A DNA stretch of 64,000 nt, taken from NCBI RefSeq assembly GCF_030770395.1, contig NZ_CP132480.1:1159115-1223114 (forward strand). Direction: 5' to 3'. A program made the position numbers and the translations under genes. How positions within the stretch are numbered: the stretch's first letter is position 1; each line of letters starts with the position of its first letter. Under the pieces are notes generated by a model. That model did no database searches. It saw only the letters and a list, made by a program, of their open reading frames with translations, and was not told the DNA's origin. This document shows positions 1 to 7,704 of this stretch, piece by piece. The DNA comes from Telluria beijingensis (lineage in GTDB: Bacteria; Pseudomonadota; Gammaproteobacteria; Burkholderiales; Burkholderiaceae_D).

Positions 1-748
1 CGAGGGCCTGGGCGATGATGGCGTCGATTTCGTCCGGCGCCATCGCGTCGTCGGCCGGGACCGGGTTGCTGACCACCACGCCGCCCTTCAGGCCGAGCTG
101 CCACTTGGTGCGGATGAAGGCGGCCTGTTCCTCGGGCGAATCGAGCTGGAAGTCGGCCTGGTAGCCGCTGTCGCGGGTGAAGAAGGCGGGGAAGCCCGGC
201 TGGCCGACGGCCAGCACCGGCACGCCGTGGGTCTCGAGGTATTCGAGGGTGAGGCCGATGTCGAGGATCGACTTCACGCCGGCGCACACCACGGCCACGC
301 TGGTTTGCGCCAGCTCCTGCAGGTCGGCCGAGATGTCGAAGCTGGTCTCGGCGCCGCGGTGCACGCCGCCGATGCCGCCAGTGACGAATACCTCGATGCC
401 GGCCAGCTCGGCGCAGATCATGGTCGCGGCGACGGTGGTCGCGCCCAGGCGGTCCTGCGCCAGCACATAGGGCAGGTCGCGCCGGCTGACCTTGATGGCG
501 TCCGGCGACGAGCCCAGGGTCTCGAGCTGGTCTTCCGAGAGACCGACGCAGATCTTGCCGCCGATGATGGCGATGGTGGCCGGCACCGCGCCGGCGTCGC
601 GGATGACCTGCTCGACTTCGCGCGCGGTGTGCACGTTCTGCGGGTAGGGCATGCCGTGCGAGATGATGGTCGATTCGAGGGCGACGATGGGTTTGCCGGC
701 GGTGCGGGCGGCCGCCACTTCGGGCGAGAACAGGAGGAAGGATTGCAT
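1..748 (-). CDS. psuG: Pseudouridine-5'-phosphate glycosidase PsuG (3' part cut by window edge)
   Basis: The enzyme splits pseudouridine 5'-phosphate into uracil and ribose 5-phosphate in the cytoplasm, the second step of pseudouridine breakdown. About 249 codons are present, starting at an ATG read from 748 downwards (MQSFLLFSPEVAA). The remaining C-terminal part of this roughly 300-residue family lies outside the window. Conserved stretches are LESTIISHGMPYP near residue 24, IAIIGGKICVGLS, VSRRDLPYVLA and TGGIGGVHRGAE. The gene starts 20 bp after the psuK stop on the same strand, so the two form a psuK-psuG operon. No strong Shine-Dalgarno sequence is visible, which suggests coupling to psuK. 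The family assignment is secure; only the 3' end is missing. Confidence 0.93.
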   Translation of the reverse strand, partial: MQSFLLFSPEVAAARTAGKPIVALESTIISHGMPYPQNVHTAREVEQVIRDAGAVPATIAIIGGKICVGLSEDQLETLGSSPDAIKVSRRDLPYVLAQDRLGATTVAATMICAELAGIEVFVTGGIGGVHRGAETSFDISADLQELAQTSVAVVCAGVKSILDIGLTLEYLETHGVPVLAVGQPGFPAFFTRDSGYQADFQLDSPEEQAAFIRTKWQLGLKGGVVVSNPVPADDAMAPDEIDAIIAQAL

Positions 749-768
749 GATGAGGTCTTTGCTGTGAT

Positions 769-1869
769 TCAGTCGGTAACGATGGCGTGCGCCGGGCTGT
801 CGAACAGGCCCGGTGCCAGCTGCGGCGAGACGGTTTGCGCGCAGCCGACGGTCATGGCGGCCAGCTGCTGGCCGCGGCGGCAGGCCAGTTCCAGGTCCGG
901 CTCGCCGTTGTACAGGGTCCAGCAGACGGCGGCGGCGAAGGCGTCGCCGGCGCCGGTGACATCCACTACGTCCGCGGCCGGCGCGTCCAGCGCCTGCATG
1001 CCGTCTGCGGTGGTGAACATGACGCCCTTTACGCCGCGCGTGACGATCACGTCCTGGGCGCCGTCGCGCCGCAGTTCGGCGCAGGCCGCGGCGATGTCGG
1101 CGTCGGTCTCGAGCGGGCGGCCGGCGCGCGCCGCCAGTTCGCCCAGGTTCAGGATCAACAGGCGCAGGCCATGCAGCGCGCGCGGCAGGCGGTCGATCTT
1201 GGGTTCGGACACCGCGACGATCGCCATCGGCACGGCGTCGCGCATGGCGCCGGTCAACAGGGTGGAGACGGCAGCAACCGGCAGGTTCAGGTCGGCGACG
1301 ATCAGGGCGGCGCCGGCGCGCTGCTGCTCGCGGGCGGCCAGGAAATCGGGCGTGAGCGTCTCGTAGATCTCCATGTCGGCCAGCGCCACGCGCATGTCGC
1401 CGTCGTGGTCGAGCACCGCGGTATAGGTGCCGCTGGCGGCGCCGTCGATGCGCAGTGCGCCGCGGGTATCGATGCCGGCATCGTCCGCGTGGGCCAGCAG
1501 GGCGCGGCCGGATGCGTCGCCGCCCACCGCCGTGACCAGTGCCGTGGGCACGCCCAGGCGGGCCAGGTTCTCGGCAATATTACGCGCCACGCCGCCAAAG
1601 GATTCGGTCTGGCGCGCCGGATTCGAGGTGCCGAGCGCCAGCTTGCCCGAGGTGCGCAGCTTGCGGTCGAGGTTGGCGGCGCCGATGCACAGGATCGGCC
1701 GGTGGTCGGGCAGCACATAGGCGCGGCCGAGGATGCGGCGCTCGCGCACCAGGGTAGCGATGTAGTTGGCAACCGCCGAGCGCGACAGGCCCAGGTGGCC
1801 GGCCAGGTCTTGCTGCGAGATGAAGGGATTGGAACGGATCAGCTCGTATAACTGTTCTTTTTTCGGCAT
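769..1869 (-). CDS. psuK: HTH-PfkB fusion, pseudouridine kinase PsuK
   Basis: This ATP-dependent PfkB/ribokinase-family enzyme should phosphorylate pseudouridine to pseudouridine 5'-phosphate, feeding PsuG encoded directly downstream. The 366-residue protein has two parts. Residues 1-55 form a winged-helix DNA-binding domain (FISQQDLAGHLGLSRSAVANY, then the wing RERRILGRAYVL). Residues 58-360 are the kinase, with the PfkB signatures ESFGGVARNIAENLARLG near residue 90 and DVTGAGDAFAAAVCW near 310, the latter holding the catalytic Asp. The start ATG at 1869 is supported by the intact HTH. HTH-kinase fusions of this type are known for PsuK. The tandem palindromes at 1900-1928, inside its own promoter, suggest that it represses itself. 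Pseudouridine is assigned as substrate from the psuG context. Confidence 0.9.
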   Translation of the reverse strand: MPKKEQLYELIRSNPFISQQDLAGHLGLSRSAVANYIATLVRERRILGRAYVLPDHRPILCIGAANLDRKLRTSGKLALGTSNPARQTESFGGVARNIAENLARLGVPTALVTAVGGDASGRALLAHADDAGIDTRGALRIDGAASGTYTAVLDHDGDMRVALADMEIYETLTPDFLAAREQQRAGAALIVADLNLPVAAVSTLLTGAMRDAVPMAIVAVSEPKIDRLPRALHGLRLLILNLGELAARAGRPLETDADIAAACAELRRDGAQDVIVTRGVKGVMFTTADGMQALDAPAADVVDVTGAGDAFAAAVCWTLYNGEPDLELACRRGQQLAAMTVGCAQTVSPQLAPGLFDSPAHAIVTD

Positions 1870-1899
1870 CGCGTTCGGGTGCGCCGTCAGGCGCCAAGG

Positions 1900-1928
1900 A
1901 CAATTGTTTAACCATGCTAGACAATTGT
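1900..1928. promoter_or_regulatory. Two ACAATTGT palindromes, candidate operator of psuKG
   Basis: The perfect 8-bp palindrome ACAATTGT occurs at 1900-1907 and again at 1921-1928. The centres are 21 bp apart, two helical turns. The distal copy lies in the spacer of the psuK promoter and the proximal copy covers the predicted start of transcription. This placement is typical of a repressor. The HTH domain of PsuK is the obvious candidate to bind here, but that is inference. Confidence 0.6.
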
Positions 1929-1942
1929 TCTGGCCCTGTCAA
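1914..1942 (-). promoter_or_regulatory. Sigma-70 promoter of psuKG
   Basis: On the minus strand a perfect -35 box TTGACA (1942-1937) is followed by a 17-bp spacer and the -10 box TAGCAT (1919-1914, four of six matches). Transcription would start near 1907, giving a leader of about 38 nt before the psuK ATG. Confidence 0.6.
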
Positions 1943-2027
1943 CGGATCTTTCCTTCAGTGTAAGCAGCCCGCCGGCGCTTCGTGTAATTTATCTATAAAA
2001 GATATAAATCGGGAAGAAAAAGTGTAT

Positions 2028-2063
2028 TTGCCATACATATCGGCATTCATGCATAGTTATAAT
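2028..2063 (+). promoter_or_regulatory. Possible sigma-70 promoter of the deo operon
   Basis: TTGCCA (2028-2033, five of six) is followed after 18 bp by CATAGT (2052-2057). A better -10 match, TATAAT at 2058-2063, lies next to it but is too far from the same -35 box. The region is locally AT-rich and precedes the first gene of the operon by about 90 bp. The exact boxes are uncertain. Confidence 0.35.
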
Positions 2064-2153
2064 ATCCGGCTGTCCAAATGCGCTGCGCTCGCGCGCGTCT
2101 GGCACCTGCCCCTCTCATCCGCGACCCACTCCCAGCTTTCAACAAGGAATATC

Positions 2154-2996
2154 ATGTCCAGCAATACCCCATTCGAAGCCGCCGACATCATCCGCGCCCG
2201 CAAGCCAGACTTCGCGCCGCGCGTGGCGCTGATCCTCGGTTCCGGACTGGGCGTGCTGGCCGAACAACTGGTGGATGCGGTGTCGATCAGCTATGCCGAC
2301 CTGCCGGGCTTCCCGATCTCCACCGTGCACGGCCACGCCGGCGAACTGGTGCTGGGCACCTTGGCCGGCGTGCCGGTCGCTTGCATGAAAGGCCGCGGCC
2401 ACTTCTATGAAGGCTATGGCCCGGGCGTGATGACCTCGGCGATCCGCACGCTCAAGCAGATCGGCTGCGAACTGCTGTTCGTCACCAATGCGGCCGGCTC
2501 GCTGCGCGTGGAAGCCGATGCCGGCAGCCTGGTCGCGATCACCGATCACATCAACTTCCTGCCTGGCAGCCCGATGGCCGGCCCGAACGACGAGCGTTTC
2601 GGCCCGCGCTTCTTCAGCATGTCGAATGCCTATGACGCACAAACGCGCGAGCAAGTGAAGGCCGTCGCCGCCGAGAAGGGCATCGTCCTGCACGAAGGCG
2701 TCTACCTGGCCGCCGCAGGCCCGCACTTCGAGACCGTCGCCGAAATCCGCGCGTTCAAGACGCTGGGCGCCGACGTGGTCGGCATGTCGCTGATCCCGGA
2801 AGTGATCGCGGCGCGCCATTGCGGCCTGAAGGTCGCCGCCGTCTCGGCCATCACCAACCTGGCCGAAGGCCTGTCGCCGTTCGCGCTGTCGCACGAGCAG
2901 ACCCTGAAGTATGCGGCCATCGCGGCGCAGGACATGGTCAAGCTGATCCACGCTTACATTGAACGCCTGGGCTCGACCCCACGCGCCGAGGCTTGA
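2154..2996 (+). CDS. Purine-nucleoside phosphorylase (trimeric PNP-I family)
   Basis: The enzyme cleaves purine (deoxy)ribonucleosides with phosphate to the free base and (deoxy)ribose 1-phosphate. The 280-residue product shows the PNP-I landmarks: RVALILGSGLGVLAE near residue 23 (phosphate loop), STVHGHAGELVLG, MKGRGHFYEGY, FVTNAAGS, AAGPHFETVAE, VVGMSLIPEV and AVSAITNLAEG. The open frame extends upstream, but the ATG at 2154 is chosen because the protein begins with the family N-terminus and the upstream codons read like a leader. It is the first gene of the deo operon; its product is converted by DeoB, encoded 29 bp downstream. The XapA/PunA-type fold is clear, but preference among inosine, guanosine and xanthosine cannot be read from the sequence. 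Confidence 0.92.
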   Translation: MSSNTPFEAADIIRARKPDFAPRVALILGSGLGVLAEQLVDAVSISYADLPGFPISTVHGHAGELVLGTLAGVPVACMKGRGHFYEGYGPGVMTSAIRTLKQIGCELLFVTNAAGSLRVEADAGSLVAITDHINFLPGSPMAGPNDERFGPRFFSMSNAYDAQTREQVKAVAAEKGIVLHEGVYLAAAGPHFETVAEIRAFKTLGADVVGMSLIPEVIAARHCGLKVAAVSAITNLAEGLSPFALSHEQTLKYAAIAAQDMVKLIHAYIERLGSTPRAEA

Positions 2997-3025
2997 ATTT
3001 TTTAGAACCGAAGAAAGCGAAGACC

Positions 3026-4219
3026 ATGTCACGCGCATTCATCCTCCTGCTCGATTCCTTCGGCCTCGGCGCATTGCCGGACGCCGACAAGTATGGCGAC
3101 ACAGGCGCCAACACCTTCGGCCACATCGCCGAATGGGCCGCGAAAGAAGGCAAGCCGATGTCGCTGCCGAACCTCGAGAAGCTGGGCCTGGCCGCCGCGG
3201 CGCACAAAGCCAGCGGCGAGTGGGCGCCCGGCTTCGCGCTGCGCGACGGCTTTACCGGCGCCTGGGGCGTCGCCCGCGAACAGTCGACCGGCAAGGACAC
3301 GCAGAGCGGCCACTGGGAAATCGCCGGCGTGCCGGTGCTGTTCGACTGGGGTTACTTCCCGAAGACCGTGCCGTCGTTCCCGAAAGAGCTGACCGACAAG
3401 CTGCAGGAATTGACCGGCGTGCCGGGCTGGCTGGGCAACTGTCACGCCTCGGGCACCACCGTCATCAATGAACTCGGCGACGAGCACGTTGCGACCGGCA
3501 AACCGATCCTCTACACCTCGGCCGACTCGGTGCTGCAGATCGCGGCGCACGAAGAGCACTTTGGCCTCGAGCGCCTGTATCAAGTCTGCGAAGCCGCCTA
3601 CGAGCTGGTCAAGCCGTATAACATCGGCCGCGTGATCGCGCGTCCTTTCGTCGGCGCCAACGGCGACTACAAGCGCACCGCGAACCGCCATGACTACGCC
3701 GTGCCGCCGATCGCACCGACCCTGCTCGACCACGTCAAGGACGCCGGCGGCGAGATGATCGCCCTCGGCAAGATCAGCGACATCTTCGCGGCCCAGGGCG
3801 TGACGCGCCTGGTCAAGGGTCCGGACAATATGGCGCTGTTCGACCGCCTGCTCGAAGTAGCCGATGAAGCGGGCGACAAATCGCTCACCTTCGTGAACTT
3901 CGTCGACTTCGACATGCACTTCGGCCACCGCCGCGACGTCGCCGGCTATGCGAACGCGCTGCACGAGCTGGACGCGCGCCTGCCGGAATTCATGGCCAAG
4001 CTGAAGGACGGCGACCTGGTCGTGATCACCGCCGACCACGGTTGCGACCCGACCGCGCCCGGCTCGGACCACACCCGCGAACACATCCCGATGATCTTCT
4101 TCGGCCCGAATGTCACGCCGCAGGAACTGCCGACCGCCGACACCTTCTCGAGCATCGGCGCCACCCTGGCCAGGCACCTCGGCATCAAACCACTTTCGAA
4201 CGGAACCGCACTGCTATGA
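3026..4219 (+). CDS. deoB: Phosphopentomutase DeoB
   Basis: The enzyme converts (deoxy)ribose 1-phosphate to (deoxy)ribose 5-phosphate and depends on Mn2+. The 397-residue protein belongs to the alkaline-phosphatase superfamily. It begins SRAFILLLDSFGLGALPDA, with the first metal ligand Asp near residue 9. It carries DTGANTFGHIAE, GKDTQSGHWEIAG with the Thr that becomes phosphorylated, VDFDMHFGHRRD, and the C-terminal metal site VVITADHGCDPT and GSDHTREHIPM. The ATG at 3026 follows a purine-rich stretch (GAAGAAAGCGAAGA) and gives the usual N-terminus. The stop overlaps the deoC start by 4 bp (ATGA), so the two are translationally coupled. It links both phosphorylases (PNP and DeoA) to the aldolase DeoC. 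Confidence 0.96.
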   Translation: MSRAFILLLDSFGLGALPDADKYGDTGANTFGHIAEWAAKEGKPMSLPNLEKLGLAAAAHKASGEWAPGFALRDGFTGAWGVAREQSTGKDTQSGHWEIAGVPVLFDWGYFPKTVPSFPKELTDKLQELTGVPGWLGNCHASGTTVINELGDEHVATGKPILYTSADSVLQIAAHEEHFGLERLYQVCEAAYELVKPYNIGRVIARPFVGANGDYKRTANRHDYAVPPIAPTLLDHVKDAGGEMIALGKISDIFAAQGVTRLVKGPDNMALFDRLLEVADEAGDKSLTFVNFVDFDMHFGHRRDVAGYANALHELDARLPEFMAKLKDGDLVVITADHGCDPTAPGSDHTREHIPMIFFGPNVTPQELPTADTFSSIGATLARHLGIKPLSNGTALL

Positions 4220-5172
4220 GCCAGCCGCTGGACTTCAAACGTAATACCGGCATTGCGCTGGACCTGGGCCTGGTGAATAGCCTCAAGGTCAACCGCAACG
4301 CGGCCGACCGCCGCGCCGCCAGCCTGGCCAATCGCCGCACGGTCAAGAAGGAATACCAGGCCGCCTGGCTGGTCCGCGCCATCGAATGCATGGACCTGAC
4401 CACCCTGAGCGGCGACGATACCCCGGGCCGCGTCGAGCGCCTGTGCATGAAGGCGATGCGTCCGCTGCGCGCCGACCTGATGCAGGCCCTCGGTCTCGAG
4501 ACCCTGTCGACCGGCGCCGTCTGCGTGTACCACGAGATGATCCAGCCCGCCGTCAAGGTGATCCAGGGCCGGCTGCCGATCGCCGCCGTGTCGACCGCTT
4601 TCCCGGCCGGCCTGTCGAGCATGGAAACCAAGGTGCGCGAGATCGAATTGTCGGTGGCCGCCGGTGCGACCGAGATCGACATCGTCATCACCCGCCAGCA
4701 TGTGTTGACCGGTAACTGGCAGGCGCTGTACGACGAGATGGTGGCCTACCGCCAGGCCTGCGGCGAAGCGCACGTGAAAGCCATCCTCGCCACCGGCGAC
4801 CTGGTCACGCTGGAAAACGTCGCCAAGGCCTCGTGGGTCTGCATGATGGCCGGCGCCGATTTCATCAAGACCTCGACCGGCAAGGAAGGCGTCAACGCGA
4901 CCATCCCGGTGTCGCTGGTGATGGTGCGCGCGATCCGCGACTACCACGAGCAGACTGGCTTCCAGATCGGCTACAAGCCGGCCGGCGGCGTGTCGACCGC
5001 GAAGTCGGCGCTGCAATACCTGACCGTGATGAAGGAAGAACTGGGCAATGACTGGCTGCAGCCGCACCTGTTCCGCATCGGCGCGTCCAGCCTGCTGACC
5101 GACATCGAGCGCCAGCTGGAGCACTACGTGACCGGCAACTACTCGGCCGCCCATCGCCACGCGCAACCCTAA
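4216..5172 (+). CDS. deoC: Deoxyribose-phosphate aldolase DeoC
   Basis: The enzyme cleaves 2-deoxyribose 5-phosphate to glyceraldehyde 3-phosphate and acetaldehyde by a Schiff-base mechanism. The product has 318 residues and is the longer class-I type. The active-site Lys is in GADFIKTSTGKEGVNAT near residue 220, and the second conserved Lys is in IGYKPAGGVSTAKSAL near 257. ISTAFPAG-like and EIDIVITRQ strands of the TIM barrel are recognisable. The first 45 residues (KVNRNAADRRAASLANRRTV) form a basic extension found in this subgroup. The gene overlaps deoB by 4 bp and is followed after 15 bp by the aldehyde dehydrogenase that would oxidise its acetaldehyde. Confidence 0.95.
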   Translation: MSQPLDFKRNTGIALDLGLVNSLKVNRNAADRRAASLANRRTVKKEYQAAWLVRAIECMDLTTLSGDDTPGRVERLCMKAMRPLRADLMQALGLETLSTGAVCVYHEMIQPAVKVIQGRLPIAAVSTAFPAGLSSMETKVREIELSVAAGATEIDIVITRQHVLTGNWQALYDEMVAYRQACGEAHVKAILATGDLVTLENVAKASWVCMMAGADFIKTSTGKEGVNATIPVSLVMVRAIRDYHEQTGFQIGYKPAGGVSTAKSALQYLTVMKEELGNDWLQPHLFRIGASSLLTDIERQLEHYVTGNYSAAHRHAQP

Positions 5173-5187
5173 TTTTCCGGACTCGTC

Positions 5188-7566
5188 ATGCCAACAATTA
5201 AAGAGATTCTTCAGACCATGGATTACGGTCCCGCACCAGAAAGTACCAAGGAAGCGCTCGCGTGGCTGGACCAGCATGGCCGCCGTTTCGGGCTGTTCAT
5301 CGATAACGCCTGGACCGACGCTGCGGAAACGTTCGCCACCAACAATCCGGCCGATGGCGCCGAGCTGGCGCAGGTGACGCAGGCGACGCAGGACGACGTC
5401 GAGCGCGCCGTCGCCGCCGCACGCCGCGCGCAGCCGGGCTGGGTCGCCATGAAAGGCCACGGCCGCGCGAAGATCATGTACGCGCTTTCGCGTCTGCTGC
5501 AGAAGCATGCGCGCCTGTTCGCGGTGCTCGAGACGCTGGACAACGGCAAGACCATTCGCGAAACCCGCGACGCCGACCTGCCGCTGGCCGCGCGCCACTT
5601 CTATCATCACGCCGGCTGGGCGCAATTGCAGTCCGAAGAATTCGCCGACTACCGCGCCGTGGGCGTGGTCGGCCAGATCGTGCCGTGGAACTTCCCGCTC
5701 CTGATGCTGGCCTGGAAGATCGCGCCGGCGCTGGCCGCCGGTAACACCGTCGTGTTCAAGCCGGCCGAGTACACGCCCTTGACCGCGCTGCTGTTCGCCG
5801 AGATCTGCCAGCGCGCCGGCGTGCCGGCGGGTGTCGTCAACATCGTCACCGGCGATGGCCGCGTGGGCGAGGCGATCGTGAATCACCCGGGCATCGACAA
5901 GCTGGCCTTCACCGGCTCGACCGAAGTCGGCCGCCTGATCCGCAAGGCCACCGCCGGCAGCGGCAAGAAGCTGTCGCTGGAACTGGGCGGCAAGTCGCCG
6001 TTCATCGTGTTCGACGACGCCGACCTGGATGCGGCGGTCGAGGGCCTGGTCGATTCGATCTGGTTCAACCAGGGGCAGGTGTGCTGCGCCGGTTCGCGCC
6101 TGCTGGTGCAGGAGTCGGTGTACGACAAATTCATCGCCAAGGTGAAGGCGCGCATGCAGAACCTGCGCGTCGGCTCGCCGCTCGACAAATCGAACGATAT
6201 CGGCGCGCTGGTCGATCCGGTGCAGCAGCAGCGCATCCACGGACTCGTGGAATCGGCGCGCGCCGAAGGCTGCGAGGTGTGGCAGCCGAACGTGGAACTG
6301 TCGACCACCGGCTCGTGGTACCTGCCGACCCTGATCACGGGCGCGTCGACCTCGGCCGCCGTGGCCCAGGCCGAGATCTTCGGACCGGTGCTGGTGGCGA
6401 TGAGCTTCCGCACCCCGGCCGAGGCGGTGCAACTGGCCAATAACACCGTGTACGGCCTGGCGGCCTGCGTGTGGAGCGAGTCGATCAGCCTGGCGCTGGA
6501 CGTGGTCCCGCAGATCAAGGCTGGCGTAGTGTGGATCAATACCGCCAACCAGTTCGACGCGGCCTGCGGCTTCGGTGGCTACAAGGAATCGGGTTACGGC
6601 CGCGAAGGCGGCAAGGAGGGCATGTACGAGTACCTGGTGCCGCTGGCCGAGGATGCGCGTCCGAGCGCACCTGTCGTCGCCGAGAAGGCCAAGGCGAAGC
6701 CAGCGCCGGACGACAGCCCGTTCGCGGTCGACCGCACCGCCAAGCTGTACATCGGCGGCAAGCAGGCGCGCCCCGACGGCGCCTACAGCCGCGCGGTCAA
6801 TGGCGCCAACGGCGACTTCCTGGCGGATATCGGCGAAGGCAACCGCAAGGACATCCGCAACGCCGTCGAGGCGGCGCACAAGGCGTCCGGCTGGGCCAAG
6901 GCCACCGCGCACAACCGCGCGCAGGTGCTGTACTACATCGCCGAGAACCTGGCGATCCGCGCCGACGAATTCGCCCAGCGCATCGCGCAGCAAACCGGCG
7001 CGAAGGATGCGGCGCTGGAAGTAGCGGCGTCGATCGAGCGCCTGTTCTACTGGGCGGCGTGGGCCGACAAGTACGACGGCGCGGCCCACCAGCCGCCGAT
7101 GCACGGCATCACCGTGGCGCTCAATGAGCCGGTCGGCGTGATCGGCATCGTGTGCCCGAACGAGAACCCGCTGCTGGGCTTCATCTCGCTGGTGGCGCCG
7201 GCGCTGGCGCTGGGTAATCGCGTGGTGGCGGTGCCGTCCGAGCAGCATCCGCTGAGCGCCATCGACCTGTACCAGGTGCTCGATACCTCGGACCTGCCGG
7301 GCGGCGCGCTCAATATCGTCACTGGCTCGGCCGACGAACTGGCGCGCACGCTGGCTTCGCACGGCGATGTCGATGCGGTGTGGCGCCATGACGGCTCGGC
7401 TGAAGGTTGCGCCGAAGTCGAGCGCCTGTCGAGCGACTCGCTCAAGCGCACCTGGACCGGCGGCGGCAAGGGCCGCGACTGGTTCGATGCGAAGCAGGCG
7501 GGCGGCCGCGCGGTATTGCAGCATGCAAGCCAGGTCAAGAACGTCTGGATTCCGTACGGCGTGTAA
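5188..7566 (+). CDS. Tandem aldehyde dehydrogenase of the deo operon
   Basis: The 792-residue protein contains two aldehyde dehydrogenase units. The N-terminal unit (about residues 35-490) is complete. It has GQIVPWNFPLLMLAWKIAPA, FTGSTEVGRLI, LELGGKSPFIVFDDADLD and the catalytic Cys in FNQGQVCCAGSRL (Cys299/Cys300). The C-terminal unit (about 510-790) keeps the nucleotide-fold half (GVIGIVCPNENPLLGF, APALALGNRVVAVPSE, LNIVTGSADELA) but has no catalytic Cys motif. It ends in WTGGGKGRDWFD and is probably structural. The gene sits directly after deoC, so the likely substrate is the acetaldehyde released by DeoC, oxidised to acetate with NAD+. Such tandem enzymes next to deoC are known in proteobacteria. 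The substrate is inferred from context. Confidence 0.88.
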   Translation: MPTIKEILQTMDYGPAPESTKEALAWLDQHGRRFGLFIDNAWTDAAETFATNNPADGAELAQVTQATQDDVERAVAAARRAQPGWVAMKGHGRAKIMYALSRLLQKHARLFAVLETLDNGKTIRETRDADLPLAARHFYHHAGWAQLQSEEFADYRAVGVVGQIVPWNFPLLMLAWKIAPALAAGNTVVFKPAEYTPLTALLFAEICQRAGVPAGVVNIVTGDGRVGEAIVNHPGIDKLAFTGSTEVGRLIRKATAGSGKKLSLELGGKSPFIVFDDADLDAAVEGLVDSIWFNQGQVCCAGSRLLVQESVYDKFIAKVKARMQNLRVGSPLDKSNDIGALVDPVQQQRIHGLVESARAEGCEVWQPNVELSTTGSWYLPTLITGASTSAAVAQAEIFGPVLVAMSFRTPAEAVQLANNTVYGLAACVWSESISLALDVVPQIKAGVVWINTANQFDAACGFGGYKESGYGREGGKEGMYEYLVPLAEDARPSAPVVAEKAKAKPAPDDSPFAVDRTAKLYIGGKQARPDGAYSRAVNGANGDFLADIGEGNRKDIRNAVEAAHKASGWAKATAHNRAQVLYYIAENLAIRADEFAQRIAQQTGAKDAALEVAASIERLFYWAAWADKYDGAAHQPPMHGITVALNEPVGVIGIVCPNENPLLGFISLVAPALALGNRVVAVPSEQHPLSAIDLYQVLDTSDLPGGALNIVTGSADELARTLASHGDVDAVWRHDGSAEGCAEVERLSSDSLKRTWTGGGKGRDWFDAKQAGGRAVLQHASQVKNVWIPYGV

Positions 7567-7592
7567 TCGGCCCGGAACCTCAAAAAAACCCC

Positions 7593-7672
7593 CGTCATTC
7601 CCGCGCAGGCGGGAATCCAAGTACGCTAGCATGACGCGAACGCATTGGATTCCCGCCTCCGCGGGAATGACG
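7593..7672. repeat. REP-like long inverted repeat between ALDH and deoA
   Basis: Two 28-bp arms (7593-7620 and 7645-7672) are inverted copies that differ at one position and enclose a 24-bp loop. Each arm is itself a small palindrome of the type ATTCCCGC...GCGGGAAT, the motif seen in dRS3/REP-like elements of many proteobacteria. The RNA could form a very stable cruciform or long hairpin, which would separate or attenuate deoA-cdd expression from the upstream genes. It is the only such element I find in the window. Confidence 0.85.
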
Positions 7673-7704
7673 TTTTCAGGCTATTAGTGAAAACGGACTT
7701 AACT

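Noticed and set aside
3946..7632. A 1228-codon open frame on the minus strand opposite deoB, deoC and the ALDH gene.
   Set aside because: It is antisense to well-supported genes and its product is a His/Arg/Gly-rich low-complexity string, the usual result of high GC at third codon positions.
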